DNA of 64,000 nt. It comes from Pseudomonas spelaei (lineage in GTDB: Bacteria; Pseudomonadota; Gammaproteobacteria; Pseudomonadales; Pseudomonadaceae). The DNA lies in NCBI RefSeq assembly GCF_009724245.1, contig NZ_WNNK01000015.1, forward strand, positions 109,625 to 173,624. The letters run 5' to 3'. The position numbers and the translations under genes are program-made. Below, piece after piece: positions 45,407 to 52,613 of this stretch (positions are counted from its first letter, which is position 1; the number at the start of each line of letters is the position of its first letter). The notes under the pieces are model-generated. The model worked only from the letters and a program-made list of their open reading frames with translations. It was not told where the DNA came from and ran no database searches.

Positions 45407-45441
45407 GGTCGCTGCAGTGCAAGAGCGGGTCGCCGCCGTGC
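45407..45441 (+). promoter_or_regulatory. 21-bp tandem repeat, probable CdhR operator
   Basis: GGTCGCTGCAGTGC at 45407-45420 recurs as GGTCGCCGCCGTGC at 45428-45441, exactly 21 bases later. Tandem half-sites two helical turns apart are typical for AraC-family activators. It lies about 90 bases before the caiX start and 70 bases from cdhR. Confidence 0.6.
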
Positions 45442-45529
45442 GTTTTGTCGGGCACCAAGCTAAGTAACTTGGCTGCACGGCGCACAAAGACGCCGGAACC
45501 CACAATAACGACCTGCCGAGGGATCCACC

Positions 45530-46474
45530 ATGAACCGACTGATCAGCCGTTGTGTGCTTGCACTCAGCGCCAGCGCCATTTTGAGTACCCACGTAATGGC
45601 CGCCGACGCCGCGTCCTGCCAGAACGTGCGCATGGGCGTGGTGAACTGGACCGACGTGATCGCCACCAGCGCCATGACCCAAGTGTTGCTCGATGGCCTC
45701 GGCTACAAGACCAAACAAACCAGCGCGTCCCAGCAAATCATCTTCGCCGGGATCCGCGACCAGCGCCTGGACCTGTTCCTCGGCTACTGGAACCCGCTGA
45801 TGACCCAGACCATCACGCCGTTTGTCGACGCCAAGCAGGTCAAGGTCCTCGACGCGCCCAGCCTCAAGGACGCCCGCGCCACCCTGGCGGTCCCGACCTA
45901 CCTGGCAGACAAAGGCCTGAAAACCTTCGCCGATATTGCCAAGTTCGAAAAAGAGCTGGGCGGCAAGATCTACGGTATCGAACCCGGCTCGGGCGCCAAC
46001 ACCCAGATCAAGGCAATGATCACCAAGAACCAGTTCGGCCTCGGCAAATTCCAACTGGTGGAATCCAGCGAGGCCGGCATGCTCGCCGCCGTGGACCGCG
46101 CCGTGCGGCGCAAGGAAGCCGTGGTGTTCTTCGGCTGGGCGCCGCACCCGATGAACGTCAACGTGGCCATGACCTACCTCACCGGCAGCGATGACGCCCT
46201 GGGCCCGAATGAAGGCATGGCCACGGTCTGGACCGTCACCGCGCCAACCTACGCCCAGCAATGCCCTAACGTCAGCCGCCTGTTGAGCAACCTGACCTTC
46301 ACCGCCGCCGACGAGAGCCGGATGATGCAGCCGTTGCTGGATCACAAGGACGCTTTCGAGTCCGCCAAGCAATGGCTCAAGGACCACCCGCAAGACCAGC
46401 AGCGCTGGCTGGAAGGTGTGACCACCTTTGACGGCAAGCCGGCCGCGACCAACCTGCAATTGACCAGCAAATAA
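45530..46474 (+). CDS. caiX: Carnitine-binding ABC transporter protein
   Basis: A 314-residue periplasmic binding protein of the glycine betaine/carnitine group (OpuAC-like). The signal peptide is about residues 1-24 (ending VMAADA). Aromatic residues suited to a quaternary ammonium pocket appear in VNWTDVIATSAMTQ, LFLGYWNPLM, YGIEPGSGANTQIKAM and FGWAPHPMN. In pseudomonads it delivers carnitine to a shared CbcWV core. It is the first gene of the carnitine operon. Confidence 0.92.
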   Translation: MNRLISRCVLALSASAILSTHVMAADAASCQNVRMGVVNWTDVIATSAMTQVLLDGLGYKTKQTSASQQIIFAGIRDQRLDLFLGYWNPLMTQTITPFVDAKQVKVLDAPSLKDARATLAVPTYLADKGLKTFADIAKFEKELGGKIYGIEPGSGANTQIKAMITKNQFGLGKFQLVESSEAGMLAAVDRAVRRKEAVVFFGWAPHPMNVNVAMTYLTGSDDALGPNEGMATVWTVTAPTYAQQCPNVSRLLSNLTFTAADESRMMQPLLDHKDAFESAKQWLKDHPQDQQRWLEGVTTFDGKPAATNLQLTSK

Positions 46475-46550
46475 TTTTCCGAATCACCGTTTCGCAGCCG
46501 ATGTTGGCTGCGAACGGCATCACTACGCTCGCCTGTAAGGAACCTGCCCC

Positions 46551-47438
46551 ATGAACCACGACGTCATCATCACCTGCGCACTCACCGGTGCTGGCGACAC
46601 GACCGCCAGAAGCCCACACGTGCCGGTCACCCCGAAACAAATCGCCGCCGCGGCGGTGGAAGCCGCCAAGGCTGGCGCCACGGTCGTGCATTGCCACGTA
46701 CGTGACCCCAAAACCGGCAAGTTCAGCCGCGACGTCGCGCTGTACCGCGAAGTGATGGAGCGCATCCGCGAGGCGGACGTCGACATCATCGTCAACCTCA
46801 CCGCCGGCATGGGTGGCGACCTGGAAATCGGCGGCGGCGAGAACCCGATGGAGTTCGGTCCCAACACCGACCTCGTCGGCCCGCTGACCCGCCTGGCCCA
46901 CGTTGAAGCCTTGCTGCCGGAAATCTGCACCCTGGACTGCGGCACCCTGAACTTTGGCGACGGCGACACCATTTACGTCTCCACCCCAGCCCAACTGCGG
47001 GCTGGCGCCAAACGCATTCAAGAGCTGGGGGTGAAGGCCGAGCTGGAGATTTTCGACACCGGTCACCTGTGGTTCGCCAAACAGATGATCAAGGAAGGCT
47101 TGCTCGATAACCCGCTGTTCCAACTGTGCCTGGGTATCCCGTGGGGCGCACCGGCTGACACCACCACCATGAAAGCCATGGTCGACAACCTGCCGGCGGA
47201 CGCCGTGTGGGCCGGCTTCGGCATCGGCCGCATGCAAATGCCAATGGCGGCGCAAGCGGTGCTGCTGGGCGGCAACGTGCGGGTCGGCCTGGAAGACAAT
47301 TTGTGGCTGGACAAGGGTGTGCTGGCAACCAACGGGCAGTTGGTGGAACGCGCCAGCGAGATCCTCAGCCGCCTCGGTGCGCGGGTCATGACCCCGGCCG
47401 AAGGCCGCGTGAAGATGGGTTTGACCAAGCGCGGCTGA
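46551..47438 (+). CDS. cdhC: Dehydrocarnitine cleavage enzyme (BKACE family)
   Basis: A 295-residue TIM-barrel of the beta-keto acid cleavage family (DUF849). It has VVHCHVRDP and DCGTLNFGDGD, the metal-ligand and active-site stretches. In the carnitine pathway it reacts 3-dehydrocarnitine with acetyl-CoA to give betainyl-CoA and acetoacetate. The gene lies between caiX and cdhA. Length is normal. Confidence 0.93.
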   Translation: MNHDVIITCALTGAGDTTARSPHVPVTPKQIAAAAVEAAKAGATVVHCHVRDPKTGKFSRDVALYREVMERIREADVDIIVNLTAGMGGDLEIGGGENPMEFGPNTDLVGPLTRLAHVEALLPEICTLDCGTLNFGDGDTIYVSTPAQLRAGAKRIQELGVKAELEIFDTGHLWFAKQMIKEGLLDNPLFQLCLGIPWGAPADTTTMKAMVDNLPADAVWAGFGIGRMQMPMAAQAVLLGGNVRVGLEDNLWLDKGVLATNGQLVERASEILSRLGARVMTPAEGRVKMGLTKRG

Positions 47439-47458
47439 AGCTGACTGACACCTCACCC

Positions 47459-47552
47459 TGTGGGAGCCGGGCTTGCCCGCGATGACGGCATTCTGTCCGC
47501 CATCGATGTGCCGGATGTGCCGGCCTCATCGCGGGCAAGCCCGGCTCCCACA
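47459..47552. repeat. REPIN between cdhC and cdhA
   Basis: Inverted REP cores TGTGGGAGCCGGGCTTGCCC and CATCGCGGGCAAGCCCGGCT separated by about 45 bases. Confidence 0.9.
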
Positions 47553-47582
47553 GGGAATCACCAAACTCTTTAGGACATAGCC

Positions 47583-48548
47583 ATGAGCTTTATCACCGAA
47601 ATCAAAACCTTCGCCGCGCTGGGCAGCGGTGTTATCGGCAGCGGTTGGGTGTCCCGCGCCCTCGCCCACGGCCTCGATGTAGTGGCCTGGGACCCGGCGC
47701 CGGGCGCTGAAGCCGCCTTGCGCAAACGCGTCGCCAACGCGTGGGGCGCCCTGGAAAAACAAGGCCTGGCGCCAGGTGCGTCCCAGGACCGCCTGCGTTT
47801 TGTCGCCACCATTGAAGAGTGCGTGAAAGATGCCGACTTCATCCAGGAAAGCGCCCCGGAACGCCTGGAGCTGAAGCTGGAACTGCACAGCAAGATCAGC
47901 GCGGCAGCCAAGCCGAATGCGTTGATAGGCTCAAGCACCTCAGGGCTGTTGCCCAGCGAGTTTTATGAAGGCTCGACTCACCCGGAACGTTGCGTAGTGG
48001 GTCACCCATTCAACCCGGTGTACCTGCTGCCACTGGTAGAAGTGGTGGGTGGCAAGCACACCGCACCGGAAGCGATTCAGGCAGCAATCAAGGTGTATGA
48101 ATCCCTCGGCATGCGCCCGCTGCATGTGCGTAAAGAGGTGCCTGGTTTTATCGCTGACCGTCTGCTGGAAGCGCTGTGGCGTGAGGCGCTGCACCTGGTC
48201 AACGATGGCGTGGCAACCACTGGCGAGATTGATGATGCAATCCGCTTTGGTGCCGGTTTGCGGTGGTCGTTCATGGGGACTTTCCTGACCTACACCTTGG
48301 CGGGTGGCGATGCGGGAATGCGGCATTTCATGGCGCAGTTTGGGCCAGCGCTGCAGTTACCGTGGACCTATTTGCCAGCGCCGGAGCTGACCGATAAGTT
48401 GATTGATGACGTGGTGGACGGCACCACTGAACAGTTGGGGACGCACAGCATTTCGGCGCTGGAGCGCTATCGTGATGATTGCCTGCTGGCGGTGCTGGAG
48501 GCGGTGAGGACGACCAAGGAAAAACATGGAATGGCATTTGCCGAGTAG
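47583..48548 (+). CDS. cdhA: L-carnitine dehydrogenase
   Basis: A 321-residue NAD enzyme of the 3-hydroxyacyl-CoA dehydrogenase fold that oxidises L-carnitine to 3-dehydrocarnitine. The NAD motif GSGVIGSGW is at residues 14-22; GHPFNPVYLLPLVEVVGG with a catalytic histidine and RLLEALWREALHLVNDGVAT are typical. It lacks any fused thioesterase; that activity is encoded separately by cdhB. Confidence 0.94.
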   Translation: MSFITEIKTFAALGSGVIGSGWVSRALAHGLDVVAWDPAPGAEAALRKRVANAWGALEKQGLAPGASQDRLRFVATIEECVKDADFIQESAPERLELKLELHSKISAAAKPNALIGSSTSGLLPSEFYEGSTHPERCVVGHPFNPVYLLPLVEVVGGKHTAPEAIQAAIKVYESLGMRPLHVRKEVPGFIADRLLEALWREALHLVNDGVATTGEIDDAIRFGAGLRWSFMGTFLTYTLAGGDAGMRHFMAQFGPALQLPWTYLPAPELTDKLIDDVVDGTTEQLGTHSISALERYRDDCLLAVLEAVRTTKEKHGMAFAE

Positions 48549-48561
48549 ACGCTGAAGATCC

Positions 48562-48595
48562 AATGTGGGAGCGGGCTTGCCCGCTCCCACATTTT
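48562..48595. terminator. Compact REP hairpin with T-run between cdhA and cdhB
   Basis: AATGTGGGAGCGGGC (48562-48576) pairs fully with its reverse complement (48579-48593) around a 2-base gap, and TTTTT follows. It is REP-derived but has the shape of an intrinsic terminator on the + strand. It could reduce cdhB and dioxygenase expression relative to cdhA. Confidence 0.65.
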
Positions 48596-48624
48596 TGACC
48601 GAGTACACATTTGGAACTGTAACC

Positions 48625-49101
48625 ATGCCCGCTCTAACCACCTACACCACCAAAATCCTCCCCGACTGGGTCGACTACAACGGCCACCTGCGGGACGCGT
48701 TCTACCTGCTGATCTTCAGCTACGCCACCGACGCGTTGATGGACACCCTGGGCCTTACCAGCGAAAACCGCGAAACCAGCGGCCACTCGCTGTTCACCCT
48801 GGAGCTGCACCTCAACTACCTGCACGAAGTGAAGCTGGGCGCCGAAGTCGAGGTCCACACCCAACTCATCGCCCACGACCGCAAACGCCTGCACCTCTAT
48901 CACAGCCTGCACCTGGTGGGCGAAGCACCCGAGTTGGCCGGCAACGAACAGATGCTGCTGCACGTCGATCTCGCCGGGCCGCATTCGGCGCCATTCAGTG
49001 ACGCGGTGCTGGGCACGTTGACGGCCATCAGCGCCGAGCAGATCGACCTGCCGAAACCGGCCCTCCTCGGCCGAGTGATTGGACTGCCCCCCCAAAAATA
49101 A
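48625..49101 (+). CDS. cdhB: Betainyl-CoA thioesterase
   Basis: A 158-residue hotdog-fold thioesterase. DYNGHLRDAFYLLIFSYATDALMD is the characteristic start of 4-hydroxybenzoyl-CoA-type thioesterases with the active Asp/Asn region. It hydrolyses betainyl-CoA to glycine betaine, the last step before the GB pathway. ATG 48625 gives the family length; the frame open from 48565 runs through the hairpin. Confidence 0.92.
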   Translation: MPALTTYTTKILPDWVDYNGHLRDAFYLLIFSYATDALMDTLGLTSENRETSGHSLFTLELHLNYLHEVKLGAEVEVHTQLIAHDRKRLHLYHSLHLVGEAPELAGNEQMLLHVDLAGPHSAPFSDAVLGTLTAISAEQIDLPKPALLGRVIGLPPQK

Positions 49102-49110
49102 GGAATCGCC

Positions 49111-50271
49111 ATGCAAACTGCCGCCGCTGTTGCCGACTTCCGTACTTACCCATTGATCAGCGACCTGGCCGACGTGCAGGTGCACAGCGATCACCTCCAA
49201 GTGCAATGGGCCGATGGCCGGGTCAGCCCGTTCCATCACCAATGGCTGCGGGACAACTGCCCCTGCCCGTCGTGTGTCTACAGCGTGACCCGTGAGCAGG
49301 TGTTGGAAATCGTCGATGTCGACGAGAACCTCACAGCCATCAGTGCCCGTATCGACCAGGGTTTTCTGAGCGTGCAATGGAGCGGCGGTCATCACAGCCA
49401 ATACGATCCCGGTTGGCTGCGAGCCCATGCCTATGACGATGAATCCCGCGCCGAGCGTCGGGCTGCCAAACCGAAATCCAAACTCTGGGACCGCTCATTC
49501 GAGCTGCCCATTTTTGAATACACAGCCTTGATGGAAGACCCGAAGGCACTGCTGCAATGGCTGTTGGCATTACGCGACAGCGGCCTCACGCAAGTACGCG
49601 GCGTACCCACCGAGCCTGGCTCCCTGGCACTGATCGCCAAGCGTATTTCGTTTATCCGCGAGAGCAACTTCGGCGTGCTGTTCAACGTGCAATCCAAGGC
49701 CGACGCCGACAGCAACGCCTACACCGCGTTCAACCTGCCACTGCACAGCGATTTACCGACGCGAGAGCTGCAACCGGGGCTGCAGTTTTTACATTGCCTG
49801 GTGAATGACGCCGACGGTGGCGAGAGTATTTTTGTCGACGGCTTCGCCATTGCCCGAGCCTTGCGCGATGAGGACCCCGAAGCGTTTCGTGCGTTGTGTG
49901 AAATCCCGGTAGAGTTCCGCAACAAGGACCGTCACAGCGATTATCGCCGGCTGGCGCCGATCATTGCGCTGGATGCCTTGGGTGAGGTCGCCGAGATTCG
50001 CATGGCCAACTTTCTGCGCGGGCCGTTCGAGGCAAGTGTGGAACACATGCCGTTGTTGTATCGCGCCTATCGCCGGTTTATTGCGATGACCCGGGAAGAG
50101 CGCTTTCGCCTGGTCAAACGCTTGAATCCTGGCGAACTGTGGTGCTTCGATAACCGCCGCACCCTGCATGCCCGTAACGCGTTTGACCCGGCATCCGGCG
50201 CGCGGCATTTCCAGGGGTGCTATATCGATCGGGATGAGTTGTTGTCCAGGATATTGGTATTGCAAAGGTAG
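49111..50271 (+). CDS. Gamma-butyrobetaine dioxygenase
   Basis: A 386-residue 2-oxoglutarate/iron oxygenase that hydroxylates gamma-butyrobetaine to L-carnitine. An N-terminal zinc-binding domain has HHQWLRDNCPCPSC (C50, C52, C55); the TauD-like domain has the HxD iron pair H212-D214 (LPLHSDLPTRE), with a distal histidine in RRTLHARNAFDP. The order and length match the enzyme from Pseudomonas sp. AK1. It follows cdhB after nine bases, so the operon takes gamma-butyrobetaine into the carnitine route. Confidence 0.92.
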   Translation: MQTAAAVADFRTYPLISDLADVQVHSDHLQVQWADGRVSPFHHQWLRDNCPCPSCVYSVTREQVLEIVDVDENLTAISARIDQGFLSVQWSGGHHSQYDPGWLRAHAYDDESRAERRAAKPKSKLWDRSFELPIFEYTALMEDPKALLQWLLALRDSGLTQVRGVPTEPGSLALIAKRISFIRESNFGVLFNVQSKADADSNAYTAFNLPLHSDLPTRELQPGLQFLHCLVNDADGGESIFVDGFAIARALRDEDPEAFRALCEIPVEFRNKDRHSDYRRLAPIIALDALGEVAEIRMANFLRGPFEASVEHMPLLYRAYRRFIAMTREERFRLVKRLNPGELWCFDNRRTLHARNAFDPASGARHFQGCYIDRDELLSRILVLQR

Positions 50272-50282
50272 ACCGCGTCGCG

Positions 50283-50358
50283 CCCTTCGCGAGCAAGCCC
50301 GCTCCCACATTTTGATTTGTGAATACCATCAAAGTGGGAGCTGGCTTGCCTGCGATGA
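50283..50358. repeat. REPIN
   Basis: GCGAGCAAGCCCGCTCCCAC and GTGGGAGCTGGCTTGCCTGC in inverted pairing. The loop reads TTTTGATTTGTGAATA, similar to the loop at 50941-50975, which suggests a common origin. Confidence 0.85.
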
Positions 50359-50387
50359 GGCCCGTACCGGCGCCACACATCCCACAC

Positions 50388-50424
50388 AAAAAAAGCCCCG
50401 ATCCAGCCGTGACTGGATCGGGGC
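50388..50424 (-). terminator. Strong leftward terminator
   Basis: A perfect 12-bp stem (GCCCCGATCCAG at 50395-50406 and CTGGATCGGGGC at 50413-50424) is flanked by seven A at 50388-50394, read as seven T leftward. No annotated leftward gene ends directly before it; gbdR ends 585 bases away. On the + strand it has no T-run. Confidence 0.85.
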
Positions 50425-50600
50425 AGAGTGCTTTGTGTGAGCTGCGCATCCCGAGGGTGACCAAACCTTCAAGCTGCTTGCTTGAGTTCAGTGTGCCCAC
50501 TCCTTCCCCAAACGAGTTAGCCGAAAACGACCTGTTCATAGGTGTCCCGGACATTCATGTATTCAATGCTTGCCGACACGGTGACGGCCTACCAGAATCG
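50425..50600 (-). ncRNA. Candidate small RNA read leftward
   Basis: The terminator at 50388-50424 lacks a leftward gene immediately upstream. Between it and the gene at 50636, the leftward strand has short stems (CAAGC-loop-GCTTG near 50470-50485 and GAGT-loop-ACTC next to it). No coding frame or promoter could be assigned with confidence. The alternative is a long 3' tail of the gbdR message. Confidence 0.3.
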
Positions 50601-50635
50601 ACCCCATCACCGCTCCCCTAACAAGGATAAACGTC

Positions 50636-50899
50636 ATGATGCACGCGGATTTGATTGACCAGGACGACCTGCTTGGCCAACTGCGGTCATTGGGTTTCGA
50701 AGTGTCCAGCGGCGCCACCGCCGAGCAGGCTTGTGAGTGTGCGGTGCGTGGTTTGAGTGAGTCACGGGCCAAGGCACTTAAAGGCATGGTCGAGCAGATG
50801 TACACCGGCAGCGCGACGATTTTGCCGGCGGTCAGGCAGGCCATTGATAAGCAGTTGCTGCCGGCCCTTGTGCAGTTTCGGCAAAACTCTGGCGCCTGA
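50636..50899 (+). CDS. Small hypothetical protein
   Basis: An 87-residue acidic-to-neutral helical protein (DLLGQLRSLGFEVSSGATAEQACECAVRGLSESRAKALKGMVEQMYTGSATILPAVRQAID). No domain is recognised. AAGGAT lies nine bases before ATG 50636. A gene of similar size lies next to gbdR in other pseudomonads as far as remembered. Confidence 0.6.
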   Translation: MMHADLIDQDDLLGQLRSLGFEVSSGATAEQACECAVRGLSESRAKALKGMVEQMYTGSATILPAVRQAIDKQLLPALVQFRQNSGA

Positions 50900-50906
50900 T
50901 AGATCG

Positions 50907-50997
50907 CTATCGCAGGCAAGTCGAATCGTCGCACCGCAGCTCCCACATTTTGATTTGTGAATACATTCAAATGTGGGAGCTGGCTTGCCTGCGATGA
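50907..50997. repeat. REPIN with the expanded half
   Basis: The left half, read leftward, is the same 40-base enlarged REP as at 12921-12960 with the extra CGGTGCGACGATTCGA. The right half is a usual GTGGGAGCTGGCTTGCCTGC. The loop also resembles that at 12896-12920. Confidence 0.85.
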
Positions 50998-51009
50998 AGT
51001 CGACTCGGT

Positions 51010-52113
51010 CTAGAGCCTTACACTGGCAAAAGTCGACTCATTACGCGCCTGGCTCAACGCCGACAACGGCCCGGACAACGGTGACAACACCAGCGCCTGC
51101 GGGATCGGCATCATCGCCACTTGCTGGGCGGTGTTGGAACCTACGCGCTCATCTCGCGGCGGAATCCCGAAGTATTCGCGGTAGCACTTGGAGAAGTGCG
51201 GCGTAGAAACAAACCCGCACACCGACGCCACTTCGATGATCGACATCGGCGTTTGCTTGAGCAATTGCCGCGCGCGGATCAGGCGCAACTTGAGGTAGTA
51301 GCGCGACGGCGAGCAGTGCAGGTACTTCTGGAACAGCCGCTCCAGCTGACGCCGGGAAACGGCGACGTACACTGCCAGTTCATCGAGGTCGATGGGCTCT
51401 TCCAGATTGGCTTCCATCAACGCGACGATTTCCTGCAACTTCGGCTGGTTGGTGCCGAGCATGTGCTTGAGCGGTACGCGCTGGTGATCCTGCTCATTGC
51501 GGATGCGTTCGTAGACAAACATCTCGGAGATGGCCGCCGACAATTCACGGCCGTGGTCGCGGCTGATCAGGTGCAGCATCATGTCCAATGGCGCAGTGCC
51601 GCCCGAACTGGTGAAGCGGTTGCGGTCGAGGGTGAACAGGCGAGTGCTCATGGCCACGCGCGGGAAGGCTTCCTGCATCGATGCCAGGCATTCCCAATGC
51701 ACGCTGCAATCAAAACCGTCGAGCAAGCCGGCACAGGCCAAGGCCCAACTGCCAGTGCACACCGCACCAAGGCGACGGGACTGACGCGCCTGGCTTTGCA
51801 ACCAGGACACGTGTTCACGGGTGACGGTGCGCTGAATGCCCACGCCGCCGCAGACAATCACGGTGTCCAGGGCCGGGGCTTTGTGCATGGAGCAATCGGG
51901 AGTGATCTGCAGACCGTCGCTGGCCCACACCTGGTTTCCGTCGACACTCAAGGTCGTCCAGCGATACAGCTCGCGGCCGGACAACTGGTTGGCCATGCGC
52001 AGTGGTTCGACTGCGGAGGCCAGGGAAATCAGCGTGAAATTGTCCAGCAGCAAAAAGCCGATGGATTGAGGCGCACGGTTCTGGGGTTGGGCCCCGGAGT
52101 TGAACGACGTCAT
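51010..52113 (-). CDS. gbdR: Glycine betaine-responsive activator GbdR
   Basis: A 367-residue GlxA-type AraC-family activator. The ligand domain starts IGFLLLDNFTLISLASAVEPLRMANQLSG and the two HTH motifs are LDELAVYVAVSRRQLERLFQKYL and IIEVASVCGFVSTPHFSKCYREYF. Length and place beside the serine deaminase and cbcXWV fit PA5380. It turns on gbc, dgc, sox and cbc genes when glycine betaine or dimethylglycine is present (known in P. aeruginosa). GGAGAT precedes ATG 52113. A sigma-54-type promoter lies upstream. Confidence 0.95.
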   Translation of the reverse strand: MTSFNSGAQPQNRAPQSIGFLLLDNFTLISLASAVEPLRMANQLSGRELYRWTTLSVDGNQVWASDGLQITPDCSMHKAPALDTVIVCGGVGIQRTVTREHVSWLQSQARQSRRLGAVCTGSWALACAGLLDGFDCSVHWECLASMQEAFPRVAMSTRLFTLDRNRFTSSGGTAPLDMMLHLISRDHGRELSAAISEMFVYERIRNEQDHQRVPLKHMLGTNQPKLQEIVALMEANLEEPIDLDELAVYVAVSRRQLERLFQKYLHCSPSRYYLKLRLIRARQLLKQTPMSIIEVASVCGFVSTPHFSKCYREYFGIPPRDERVGSNTAQQVAMMPIPQALVLSPLSGPLSALSQARNESTFASVRL

Positions 52114-52204
52114 CGCGGTATCTCCTCACACAAAGCGGGTGATGGCCTCAGGCGAGGCTCTTGTTATTGCGCTCATCTTCTAAAGAGAGAGGCTTTTGAT
52201 TGAT

Positions 52205-52224
52205 AGAGCAAATGCCATGCCTAA
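52205..52224 (-). promoter_or_regulatory. Predicted sigma-54 promoter of gbdR
   Basis: Read leftward, TAGGCATGGCATTTGCT has GG and GC exactly ten bases apart, the -24/-12 layout of RpoN promoters. It ends about 92 bases before the gbdR start. In P. aeruginosa gbdR depends on NtrC and CbrB, which fits. Confidence 0.65.
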
Positions 52225-52226
52225 AG

Positions 52227-52242
52227 TTGAATGCGCATTCAA
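52227..52242. promoter_or_regulatory. Perfect palindrome beside the gbdR promoter
   Basis: TTGAATGCGCATTCAA is a perfect 16-bp palindrome just upstream of the -24 element. It resembles the BetI operator core (TTGAACGTTCAA) and might bind a TetR-type or other regulator. Confidence 0.45.
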
Positions 52243-52530
52243 TAACTCCTGAAAACGACCTCATGACGCGTCTATATAAGCCCGCGCACGGAGTACGGGA
52301 TATCAGTCGAAAAAGACGCACGGGCAGGCAGGCCCAAGGTGTGTGAGCAGTTCGGTAGCACTTGTGGGAAGCAGGAGAAACGACGTGGGAAAAGACTGTC
52401 ACCCAAAGCACAGGCGATGGGTGGTAGAGAGACAAACCGTTCGCAAGCTACTTATCTATTTGCGACGCGCTAAAAGGTGGCGTGATGGGGTCAGGGTGTT
52501 CACTTTATGAGCAGCGTCGTCTGAACCACG
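52243..52530. other. Gene-free stretch upstream of gbdR
   Basis: About 290 bases with no supported gene. NtrC or CbrB sites would be expected here, but none could be named with confidence. A REPIN follows. Confidence 0.4.
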
Positions 52531-52602
52531 GCTATCGCAGGCAAGCCAGCTCCCACCTTTGAAACGCGTCCCCCTGTGGGAGCTGGCTTGCCTGCGATAG
52601 CG
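52531..52602. repeat. REPIN
   Basis: Inverted cores TATCGCAGGCAAGCCAGCTC and GTGGGAGCTGGCTTGCCTGC around a loop of about 20 bases. It lies just past the 3' end of the serine deaminase gene. Confidence 0.9.
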
Positions 52603-52613
52603 GTATCACTGAC

